Below are positions 32,839-43,414 of a stretch of 64,000 nucleotides of DNA, one piece after another. Under the pieces are notes generated by a model. The model was not told the origin of the DNA. It saw only the letters and a program-made list of their open reading frames with translations, and made no database searches. Source of the DNA: Chondrus crispus (Eukaryota; Rhodophyta; Florideophyceae; Gigartinales; Gigartinaceae); assembly GCF_000350225.1 (NCBI RefSeq), contig NW_005179131.1, positions 62,001-126,000 of the forward strand, written 5' to 3'. The translations under genes and the position numbers were made by a program. The stretch's first letter is position 1. The number at the start of each line of letters is the position of its first letter.

Positions 32839-33032
32839 GAGCGTCCTTGCGCAACGCCCGGCCATCGTATAATCTCCTGCCGCTGCTGACCGTGTTTCCC
32901 GGTCATCAATCACTCTGCGCGGCGTTCTAGCAAGGGTAAGACGAAAATATCATACTTCCTTCTCCATCGGAACACTCGGACGATAGTGCCACCCGTAGAC
33001 GTCCGGGTGTTGGCTTTCCTCGCAAGTTCGAA

Positions 33033-34883
33033 GTGCCCCGGGGTCTTCCTTCCATACCCCGTCTACCCCCTGTTACCATCCCTGCCGAGCCGGCCTTCCA
33101 TCCGGGCTACCATTCCTCTTGGGTAGCCCGCCGTCACCCTTCGCTCGAGGAGCTGCAGAAAAAAACCATGCGTGATAACGCAGCCCTGTTTGCTTCTGCT
33201 CAATGGTTCTCCTCTGTGGGCGTCCGCGGCCTCGACGGCATCAAAAATAATTTCGCCGATGATGCGGGCATGTTGCCCAGTAACCTCCCTTTGCAGGCCA
33301 TTCACACCTTTGACTGGTGCGCCCGCATCGCTATACCCACCTCCATCCTACGTCACTCCTCCCCGCGCGGTCGCTCCTCCTTATCCCTGCGCTTCATAGA
33401 CGCTGTGCTCACTCGGATCGAGATTCCTATGGCCGACGCCCTCATACCTTCATGTTACCACTGCGACACTTGGCAGTGTCGTACGGAAGGGGAACGACTC
33501 TACCTCGACAACCTCATCGACTGCACCTACGGTGACCCCGTGTCCGAGGCGGACCGACTGTAGCGCAACCGACGCACCGTCACGACCGACGCCATGTTTT
33601 GGACCCAAGCCATTCTTACCACAAACTTTCGCCATACGAAGCGCGGCGGTATTTTCTTTTTCCAAAATACTGTGCGCTTTAAACGTCGGGTCCGATCTGA
33701 CACTGGGTACTTCGTGGCGTACCAGATGATTGAGGCTCGTGAAATTTCCAGACAGCACTACACCAATCGATACCAACGAACCCCGTCCTGGTGGAGTCAA
33801 TACGAGGTATGTCAGGGTTTCTGGGCTGAGTTAGGCCCCATCTTGACATATTACGGCAGTCATTTACGCGATCCGCAGCACGGGCTGTGGACTGTGTTTC
33901 TCACGGAGTGGTGCGTGAAAGTCGCCGCCACCCTCCTGTGGGAAGTTTTCGACTGTTGGCGCCTGTGGCACCTCCCTTCGAAACTCCGCGAACAGATGCG
34001 TCTCCTCGATTTTTCTGTCCCCCTTGGCGGGTCGGATGTGGACCGTGAAGTGCACGCCCTCCTCGATATGATCGAGACCGTAGCGTGGGATTGCGTTTCT
34101 CCACAAAATTCGTCTCGGTCCTTTTCACGCCAGCGACCCTCTTTTTCCCCTGGTAGAAATCATCCAGCTGCCGGCGACTTCGTGTGGATCAACCCCTGGT
34201 CCTCCTCCCTCTGTTCTGCCTGGGAGGCCCAGATGAGCCGCCGTTTCGGAAATCAACCACCAACCCCCAACGCACTCACTGTGGTGAACGCAGATCCTCG
34301 AGAGCCTGAGATGTGCTCTCGACCTTCGGCCCCAACTTCCCCTCTCCCTGCACCGGTCCGTCCCTCCGCGCCTGAGGCCCCAGTGTGCGTCGTACTTCCT
34401 CCCACGAGCTCGGCGGAAACCTTGTCGCTTCGAGTCGTGTCTTCCTCCGACGTGAATCCAACCTCACTTCCTGCTTCCCCATCACGCGAGGGACAGCTCG
34501 TCACACCCACCTCAACCTTGCCATTGCCGTCATGTACGGCACCCGTGGGCTTAACCCGCCCTGAGGTTCTTCCGCGCGCCGAGATTCCTCCTGCGAGCTG
34601 CTCGACGGGAACCATTTCAATCCAGGAAGCCCCTCCGTCGTCCGGGGATCCGACCCCACGTCCAGCTTGCCCTTCACCTGAGGGTCCGCTCCTCGCCCCT
34701 ACCTCGGGCCCTCCATCATCTACAATTCCCAAAGAAAATACCTCTGCTGCCGCCGTTTACCATCGCCTTCTCATGGCTCATGGTGTGGAGGGAGAAGCTC
34801 TCCAGGGGGCATCCCTGGACGACTTGCGAGTTCCAGCTCGGCTTGTCACCTCCCTTCCAAAGGAAAAATCCCTTGGGGCATAG
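33033..34883 (+). CDS. Antisense accessory frame of element D (unknown function)
   Basis: Coding on the plus strand, opposite to D's gag-pol, starting about 200 bp from the 3' LTR and running toward pol. The N-terminal half matches A's antisense protein in order (LPSNL, DTW-R-EG-R-YL-NL), and the middle matches again (SWWSQYEV, Y-GS-LRDPQ, W-VFLTEW). A Pro/Ser/Thr-rich, probably disordered segment follows (about 34.25-34.72 kb). The C-terminus is a short helical motif (AAAVYHRLLMAHGVEGEAL, then SLPKEKSLG) shared with the remnant in element C. The reading frame is a fossil within D and not fully intact. No known domain is recognised, and no signal peptide or membrane segment is evident. Position, strand and homology to A support a real accessory gene. 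Confidence 0.65.
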
Positions 34884-37800
34884 TCTCGTTGAGACGGCGG
34901 CCACAGCACTTCCTTGCGACTTGTCCTTCTTTTCCCATCTGATAGCCGACTAGCGACTTTATCGTACGACCTTTGGGCGATAAAAAGAACCCACCTGCGC
35001 ATCTCCTGTTATTTCTCACTTCCTCCTCTTTTGCATTTTCAGTTTTCTCTTTCCTGATTTCCCTATGTTTCCTTCTCTTCAATTCCTCCTCTTTATCCTT
35101 GACCACTTTTCTCCCTCTTTTCCTACGCCCTGACTCTGCCTAACGGGGACGGCAACGTGCGTATTTTATGGCATCTCCAACTTCCTCCTTTCGTTTACCC
35201 GCTTCTCACCGTAGGCGGGGGCATGGCGGTCCCTGACAATTTTTCTAGTCGCCCTCCCCCTTTTTGTTCAGCCGTCCACGAGACGTCGTCAATGATCGCA
35301 TCTTCAGTTGCTCCGTTGCCCGTTTGGAGATTCCTACTCAAGGGAACACAGTCCCTTCTACGGTCTCTGAGGTGGTCCGCTTTTCTGTCCTCCTCTTCCT
35401 TTCTCAATTTCTCCCAATTTCCTGCGCATTCTCTTTCTCCCATCCTCGATGTGCGTCTTCCCTTTCCTCCTCTTTTGTGGTTTACCTCCTCTTTTTGGTC
35501 TGTCCCTTTTTACCTCTTCCAATTCCTCACTTACCTCCTCTTTAAATCTCAGTATACTTCCCCCTTCTCATCCCTCTACCTCCCTCTCTTCAGCTCCCAA
35601 CTTCCTCCTCTTTAAATGGTCGAATGCCTATCGGGTTCCCCGTGGTCTAGGTCAATGCCCATTGTTAACTTGGAGGGCGGCGCTGCACACTGACCTGGAT
35701 CGTCGCTCCTTTGTCGTGGTATTTTTTTGCGCGAATGTCTTCATCGAGGGCCAGGCTCGATTCCTCGATGGGGGATTTATTTTCCCATTGGCCCTCGGTC
35801 CATTCCGTCGTCTCACTCCTTCTGGGCTTTGTCCTCTTCCCTTTACGACCCGTGTCTGACCACCGGGGATTGCCTCATTAAAAAAAAGCAATACAGAAAT
35901 GAAGTGGTCTTCAACGTGGTCGAAGTTCGACCATCTCCGCTGCGCATCTATTTTTGCCTCCAAGGCAGCTGCCTTGAGTCACGCTGTCCTTTATGGCTCT
36001 CTCCTCATTTCTTGTGACGACATCGTCACCCTGTCTTTGTGGTGTTTTCGGGGAAGATAATACGTTGCCGACGTGATGCAGCTCCGTCCTCCCTCGATCA
36101 CTGGTATAACAGCTCTGTAGTCGTCTTTTTCGACGTTCCTCTCCATAGACTGGGGACCCGTCCTTAGTGCGCACACGGGTTGGCGTCGTGCGTGCGAGGG
36201 TCCGAATCGAAAAACTATGGGTCTCTCAGCAATGCGAAGCACGTCGTTCTCCCATTATTCCCACCCCAGCTTATTGTACCCCGCCTATGGCGACTCTTGT
36301 CACCGATGATGACAAAAAACGAAATGCGGTGGCCGTCCCCCTTCCTTACGCTGTGCTTTTGCTCCCAAAACTTCAATCGAAGTCGTAATCGTGTCATATA
36401 GAACGTAGATCGATTTTCCTTTTCCTTCGTTCATATGTAATCGACGATGTCAATCATATTCTTGTTCTCGTGTGTAAATCAAAAACTGACTTTTGCCTGG
36501 GCGGCAGCGTTTACGTCGGGCCACAGATAACTCGTGCTTCGTTCTCGAAATGCGCGTGGCGAGGACTCTGTCCTCCCTCTTCCCTGAACGCCATTTTCCT
36601 CGACAAAGGCGCCCGCGATCTCTATAAGTATGCATTTCCAATGATGGCTTGAGCTTTTTCTGGTTTTGTGAGGGGTGTAGCGTGACGCTCTACCAGTTGG
36701 CAGCGATGTGACGTGGTGCTTGCGATCGCGACTTCGATTTGTCGCTGGTTGGTTTCGTCTCCCTCCGAGGGAGACACTGTATCTCCAACGAAGTCTCAAT
36801 TTCCATTGTAAAATTAGTGAGCTTCCTGCCACGTGAGGGGATCCCTTCTTCTTCTCCTTGCTTGATCCCTGTGTGACACGCGTTGAAAAGGATATCTGCA
36901 CGCCTCTTCGGCTTTCCTGTACGCTCCCCGGATCCCCGAAATGAACAAAGAGAAAGAAAGAAAACAAAGAGCTCGTCGAAACTTGACGACGTGGTTGAGT
37001 CGCACCTCCCTGAGCGTTCCAGCGGTCCGCTTCCTTGGGGTCGCACCTGGCTTTGGGGGGGCGGTACGGTGCGTACGCCATGCACTTTCCAACACTTATC
37101 CAGCATCCCTTGCGCTCGTCACGACTGTTTTTTCCTAAAAATTGAATCAAAATTCGCAGTGGTGCGTGGTGCTCCACATTGGTTACGCGACACTTGTCCT
37201 AAGGTCTCTTCTATGAAGTACTGTACTGTACAGCACTCCTGAATTTTCTCTACCAATTTCCCATCTGGCGAGGGCAGATCACCGATGCAAATGTAATTTC
37301 ATGTGCGATTGGTGACGCGTGGTCACTTCTGCTACCAAGTCGAAGTAGCTTATTGTTCTGACCGAGTTCATAGGGGTCTCATCGTTCCGTGCCGTCGTGT
37401 CGGAAGAAATTCCCTCTCGTCCCTCGGGTGTCAACAAGCCTGCTGATCTGGCAGGAGCGCCGGCGTCCCTATTATGGTCTCTTCGCTATAAGTTAATTCG
37501 CTTCTTCGTTGTCCTTCTACGGGGCTCTCTTAGGTTGCCCGTCTGTACTCGCGGTTCGGGTATCTTCTCGACCCTATGGTAAAAACAATAAACAGAACAA
37601 ACGAGGAGAGTGAAAGAATTGAGAGTAAAAAAAAGGAAAGTGGAGGGGCGGTTGTTACTAAATTTGAAAACCTTTCCCGATCAATGAGCAATTTCCCCTC
37701 GTTCTGTTGAACGATCTTGACACGTTTGAGGTGCGTCCTGTGTCAGCTTCGCGTCCGAATTGCTGGGTTTTCAATAAGTCTGCCGTTTTCGCCGAAATCT

Positions 37801-38831
37801 GGTACTGCTCATGCACAGTTGGTGTCATTGAAAATGACATCGTAGGTGTAATTTTCGTTCGACGGACTGACAAGCTTAAATAACCAGAGCCGTGGTCCGC
37901 GGTCGATGTGTATCATCGTAGGCCTTCGTTTCTCCGTTTTTCTGAGCATCCCAACTCTCTGCGCCTATTAAGTGGGAAGTCCCTTAACTTGGCGCTCCAG
38001 ACGGGTGCGCGTTCTTGACTTGTTCTCGTCCGTCTGTTGATCTGCCTTGAAGTTATGTTGCTCGGAGTCCGCGATACGCGGTTGAGTCGCCGAAGTCCTA
38101 CAACAGAAACAACAAAAAGATATAATAGAATCCAGTGTAACAAACAAAGTAAAAAAAGAAAAGGGACAGAAAACGAACAAAGAAACAAAATAATTGAAGA
38201 GAGGGTGTGATGGGTGAGTGCTGAATGGATCGGTCGGCAAAATAGTACTGCGCCTTGTCGTCGACGTCGGTCGCTGCGTAGTTAATTGTAGATGCGTCCT
38301 CGTGATGGTGGTCCTTATGGACGGACGTCCTTGCTCGTCAAAGGGGGGGAAAACGTGTGTCAGTAGTGAGTGTGTCGATCGGTCGCCATGCGAGGTCGGG
38401 TGTCACTCGACCGCGGGACGACTTACGATATTTAAGCCGTCGATTTTGGCAAGCGACAACAACTTTGCTTGCGGACTGCAGTTGCAGCAGTATTTCCCTG
38501 CTTCCCGATTATAATTTCGCAGCATGCGGGATCGATTTCTCACTTGTGTCGCCTTTTTGGAAGTTTGTTGTCGACACGCCTAGTTTTTTTTTGATTACCT
38601 CATACGCCACGAGAACGGATCGGCTGTTCGAAACGTCATTTCTCGTGCGTGCCGTGATGATGCGTGTGTGTTTTCCGAGTGTCTCAATGCCTCATCCAAG
38701 GATACAGTCTCGCTTCTCTGCCTTGCTCTCCTTTCCTTCAAACTCCTTATTTGCGCACCTCGTAGATGCGTTACTTCCTCAAAGTTCTGACCTCTCTGTT
38801 GTCTCTAACCTACTAATTCTATTTACGATGG
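34884..38831. other. Element D long 3' spacer
   Basis: About 4 kb between the antisense frame and the end of pol. No sense or antisense protein with a family motif is seen. A 232-codon minus-strand frame (36479-37177) lacks support. The left part (35.0-35.62 kb) is pyrimidine-rich on the plus strand and carries a repeated motif, listed separately. Blocks near pol resemble C's spacer (for example the ATCCTTGGATGAGGCATT block, 38.69 kb here and 47.74 kb in C), so the spacer is ancestral to both elements. Confidence 0.6.
35019..35617. repeat. Dispersed purine-motif array (AAAGAGGAGGAA on the minus strand)
   Basis: CCTCCTCTTT-type motifs occur about eight times: 35019, 35083, 35181, 35385, 35463, 35483, 35531 and 35601. 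Two copies extend to CCTCCTCTTTAAAT. The same purine motif recurs in C's spacer (about 50.38, 50.55 and 50.62 kb). Spacing is irregular, so this is not a simple tandem repeat. Confidence 0.6.
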
Positions 38832-41800
38832 CTATCCCGGTTGTGCGTGCGACGCTTGCGTGGGTAAGGGTAGCTTTTTCCTTCGGAAATATATGACTAC
38901 CGCGCTGCGGGGGATCTGCTCAATAGGTTCCCACGTTGCGTCCTCGATGGTATACCCATACCACCTCACTTTGAGAATTAATTTCTCCTCGTCGTAGCCG
39001 TGGTCCACGATCTTGTCGATCACATACTCCTGACTCTCGGCTCCTTCTTCCTGCGTGTCCAACTGTCCTTCCCCCTTCCGAAGATCTTCCGACTCATCCT
39101 CGTCTCTGGACTTTCCGAACTCGCGTAGGTCTGGAGGTGTCTCCGCTGTCGGCGTTCGACCAACAAAATTTTCCTGGTCCCCCGTCGTAGGCGCACGGGT
39201 GTGAGGACGTTCCTCGTCCTCCATTAGCTCTCCTTCTTCGTTTAGCTCCGGTTCTCCCAGGAACTGTAGCGCTTGCCGTAGGCCAGTTATCGGCGCATAG
39301 TCCATCGGGCTTGGGGCTAACTCCACCCTGTCTCGCGATACGCGTTCCTCCTGATCGCCAATGGCAATGACTACCGTATGTTGATCCGATCTTCGGACCT
39401 GATAAGGTCCTGTGGCGACTTGTGCCAGCTTGTGTTTCGGTTCGCTAGCCGTGCCCTGCTTCTTCCGAAGGAACACGTAGGACCCCGGCGGGATCTGGTA
39501 TTGCGGTTTGCGAAGGCGTGCGTCGAAATTTCGCTTGTACCGGGCTTGTTCCTTTCGCAAACTCCTATCAGCGCCTTTCATCAGGCTTTCCAACCACGAC
39601 TGCCATTTCAGGTAGTACGCTCGATTCGAGCTAAATCCTTCCAAACTTGGCTGTGCTTGTAACGCAATGCTTCTCGGCGCCCGAGCTAACACCAGCTCGA
39701 AGGGCGCGATATTCGTAGTTCGATGAACTTGCGTGTTGTATGCGAACGTCACAGCGTCGCTAAATAGGTCCCAGTCCTTGGGATGTTCTCCAACATATTT
39801 TCGCAACGCGGAAGTCAGCGTGCGGTCAAATCTCTCAACTTGGCCGTTGGCTTGCGGGTGGTACGTAGTCGTAAACACATTGCGTATGCCGAGAATTCGG
39901 CAGACATTCTGAAAGAACCGGGCCGTGAACTGTGTTCCATTGTCGGACAGCAGCTTGACCGGCGGTCCGTACACGAATACCCAATGGTGAACGAAGGCTT
40001 GTGCGATGTGCGCAGCTGATATCTTCTTCAACGGTACGGTTCGTACCAGTTTTGAGTATCGATCGCTGATCACGAGAATGTACCGATTTCCTCGTTTAGT
40101 TGTAATTAGCTCGCCGAGGATGTCGATGGCGGCAAACTCCAGCGGAGCTTTGGACGTGAACAGCTTCATTTCCTTCGTGTTTTTTCTTAACTTCACCCTC
40201 TCCCGCGCGCATGCGGCGCAGTTCTTCGCGACTGCATAGCAGTCTAGGGCCATCGTAGACCAATAAAAATATCTTCTCAAAGTCTTGTAAAGTTTCCTGC
40301 CTCCCGGGTGGCCTGCCAATTTTGCGTAGTGGCTCAACCCTAGGACGCGGTCCTTTAACGATTGTGGTATTACCAGTTGTACAAACTCTGCCGCGATACG
40401 GCATAGAGTTCCTTCGAGTTCCTCGGTTTCCATGCTGAATGTTCTCACCTTTCCGGCGTCTATTTCTTCCTTGATGCGATTGCAGAAGGGGTCGACGGCT
40501 TGCTCGCGAATGAGCTCCTCCGGAGTGACAGCTTGGAATTGATCGAGGCGATCAGGGGCGGTCCCCCCCTCAAGAGCGAGGATGTCGTCTATCGCGTCAA
40601 AACTTTCCTCGTTCTCCACTGTACCCTCGGCCGGTTCGGCCATAAAGCATGGGATTTCGTCGTCGATTTCGTCGACGGTTTCTCCTGCGGTCCGTAATCT
40701 TGACAGGGCATCAGCTTGACTGTTCCCCTTGCCCTTCTTGTACTTGATTTCGAAATCGAATTCCGAGAGGCGGAGCCTCCATCGGATTAATCTCCCGCTG
40801 GGGTCGGTTACGTTCATCAACCACCTCAATGAGGCATGGTCGGTATGCACAATGAAGTGCTCGCCATATAGATATGGTCTTAAAGTCTGTACGGCCCAAA
40901 TTACTGCTAGAAATTCTTTTTCTGATACAGAATAGTTTCTCTCGGCTGCGGCTAACGTTCTTGAAAAGAACCCGATGGGTTTGCGTTGCGCATCCGGGTG
41001 TGTTTGAAATAGTGCAGCGCCTATTTGGTAGTCGCTTGCATCGGTATCTACCGGGTAGGGTAGGTCCTTCTTCGGCAGCGCCAACACCAGCGGTGCCAAG
41101 ATGGCGTCCTTGAGCTTATGAAAAGCTTTCTTGCACGGTTCGTCGAATCCTTCCAACTGGACCGGTTGTCCCTTCTTCAACAGTTGATTGAGCGGATGCA
41201 CGATTTTCGCATAATGCGGAACGAATCTGCGGTAGACATTACAAAGTCCCAAGAAGCTCCTGAGCTGGGTCTGCGTTTGAGGGTACCTCACTTGTTCCAA
41301 TGCGACGGTTCGCGCAGCGTCCACCTCCAATGTACCTGGCCGAACTACATGGCCCAGGTACTTGATCTTTTCGACGAAAAATTCACACTTGCGAAGTTTG
41401 AGCTTCACACCGGCCTTCTCTAATACAGAAAGTATTTCATCCACGTGCACGATGTGCTCCTCCCACGACTTGCTAAACATTATTATATCGTCCAGATACA
41501 CCAAACAGCACTTCCAGCGGAACGGAGAGAGCAGGATATCCATTGCTCTCTGAAACGTCGCTGGCGCGTTAGTTAGCCCGAAGGGCATTCTTGAGAAGCG
41601 ATACAGTCCTTAGTGACACGAAAATGCGGTCTTGTCGCGGTCGCGCTCAGGGATAGGCATCTGCCAATATCCCGAGATCGCGTCCAACGCAGAGAAAACC
41701 TTGGTGTCACCAAGCGAGTCCAGGCACTCATCCATGCGCGGTAAGGGGTACGTGTCGTTCACCGTCACTGCGTTCAGCCTGCGGTAGTCTACGCAAAAAC

Positions 41801-43414
41801 GCATTGACCCGTCCGGCTTGGGCACCAGCAACACGGGCGACGCCCATTCTGACTGCGCTGGTTCTATCACTCCTGCCTCCAACATCTTCTGCACCTCTGC
41901 ATCTTCTACTTCGTGGGCTTTAGGCCCGGCCCGATACGGGGCTTGTGCGATGGGACGAGTCTCGGGGATCAACTCGATCCGATGGACTGTGGTATTAATT
42001 TCGCCAAGCGTCCCATCCCACATCCTTGAATACTTCTTCAACATCCGACGGAACCGCTCGCCCAGCCGGTCCGGCACGTGGTTCAGGTCGAGTTCCTCCA
42101 CGTCCGGCGGGGGAGGCTCAATTCGCCGCTCCGGCGTCGTAGTTGCCGTCGCGGAGAGCCTTTCCTCCCGTTCTCCTTGCTGGTCCTCGCGATCTTGATC
42201 CGACGGTTCCCATCTTGCCTCGCCCGTAGGCGTCTTGGAAGAATTAGGAAAATTTTCCTTCTTCCTTTCTTGAATCCCGAGAACTTCACCAATGGTGGTT
42301 TTGCTCTCGAGCGCGGCTCTCGGGTGCGGTAATAATTCTGCCACCACTTGGCCTTTTTGCACCCTGACAGGGTACGTCCTAAAATTCGCAACGAGTAACG
42401 AAATGGCCGGTCAGGCTCGACCTGAACAACACCATTTGTACACGTCAGCCCGTGCCTTTCGTACAACGACGAGTACGGCTGAACCACAACTAAGCCCGCC
42501 CTCTTCGAGGTGCATTCCACGACGTGTTGCGTCCCTGGCTCAATAGTTGTGGCTCTTGCCACTTTTACCTTAGGGGAAAATCGCTCCCCCTTTCCATCAT
42601 TCTCGTCCTCTCCCGGGACGGGATTCTTCTTCCCTCTTCTCGTCGAGAACCGCCTAACTATCGGAACCTCCGAGAAATCCACCAACTCAACCGTTTTCTT
42701 CCTTGGATAAATTGCTTCCACAAACCGGTCACAGTAGTCCGCGCCTAGAATTAGCGGGACTGCTATTTTTTCGCATACAATAAACTGGGCTGCGGCCACA
42801 AATTTTCCAAGCCTCACAGGCATTCTAATTGTGCCAAGAGTCCGGAGTGGCCTATTGTTGGCGTCGCCAATGTCTTGGGTCGGTCCGTAGGACACTAGAG
42901 ATTCCATTCCAGCTGGGAGTTCCGATTTTCGCACAAGGTTTGGTCCCGCACCGGTGTCTAAAACAGACAACACCCGGCTCATCAATCCGACTGTTGGTCC
43001 AATGTCCGCGTACACTTTGTAGTTTTTTCGCGCAAGAACCAAAATCTTCTCGGGACATTCCCTTCGCTTAGCCCTGTACCAGGGTCTTCGAACTTCTTCC
43101 AGCGGATGATCTCGGGCTCGACTCACAATTTTCTTGACTTGAGCTGGCCCTTTGGGCTTATCCGCCAATCCAACAACCTCCTCCTCGAGGCCTGATTTTT
43201 CCTTTAGAGACGGGGAACGGGGCTGAGGCCCGGGCACAGTACGTCGACCGTGTGCCTCTCGCGACTCATGCGAGATTCCCCTCTCTAGTTTTCCTGCCGC
43301 TGCGGGATCCTTCTCACATCCGACGGCGCGGGCCCCGCGGTGGGCCCTCTGAAGGGTTGGTTCGACCTCGGCGTTGAAGCACTCGGCGTGCTCGCCGTCT
43401 GCGAATCGAACCAA
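38832..43414 (-). other. pol: Element D pol part: protease, RT, RNase H, integrase, chromodomain
   Basis: Minus strand. The protease motif LDTGAGPNLV is at about 42.95 kb. The reverse transcriptase runs from about 41.9 to 41.35 kb, with FCVDYRRLNAV and a YLDD catalytic box near 41.49 kb. RNase H follows at about 41.05-40.7 kb (DTDASDYQIGAALFQT). The integrase zinc region lies at about 40.3-40.2 kb (HPGGRKLYKTLRRYFYW, CAACARERVKL) and the D,D,E core at AIDILGELIT (40.12 kb), LLSDNGTQF (39.94 kb) and YHPQANGQVERF (39.85 kb). The chromodomain (LKVRWYGYTIEDATWEP) lies at about 38.97-38.92 kb. The pol frame overlaps the end of gag by about 130 bases in another frame, consistent with the ribosomal frameshifting many Gypsy elements use. 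About two breaks. Confidence 0.9.

Noticed and set aside
35157-35859. Pyrimidine-rich open frames at 35.2-35.9 kb and their purine-rich counterparts at 50.1-50.8 kb
   Set aside because: Open only because of biased composition; they encode Ser/Phe/Leu or Lys/Arg/Glu runs without a domain.
36479-37177. 232-codon minus-strand frame in the spacer of element D
   Set aside because: No recognisable motif, low-complexity stretches, and no matching frame seen in the spacer of C.
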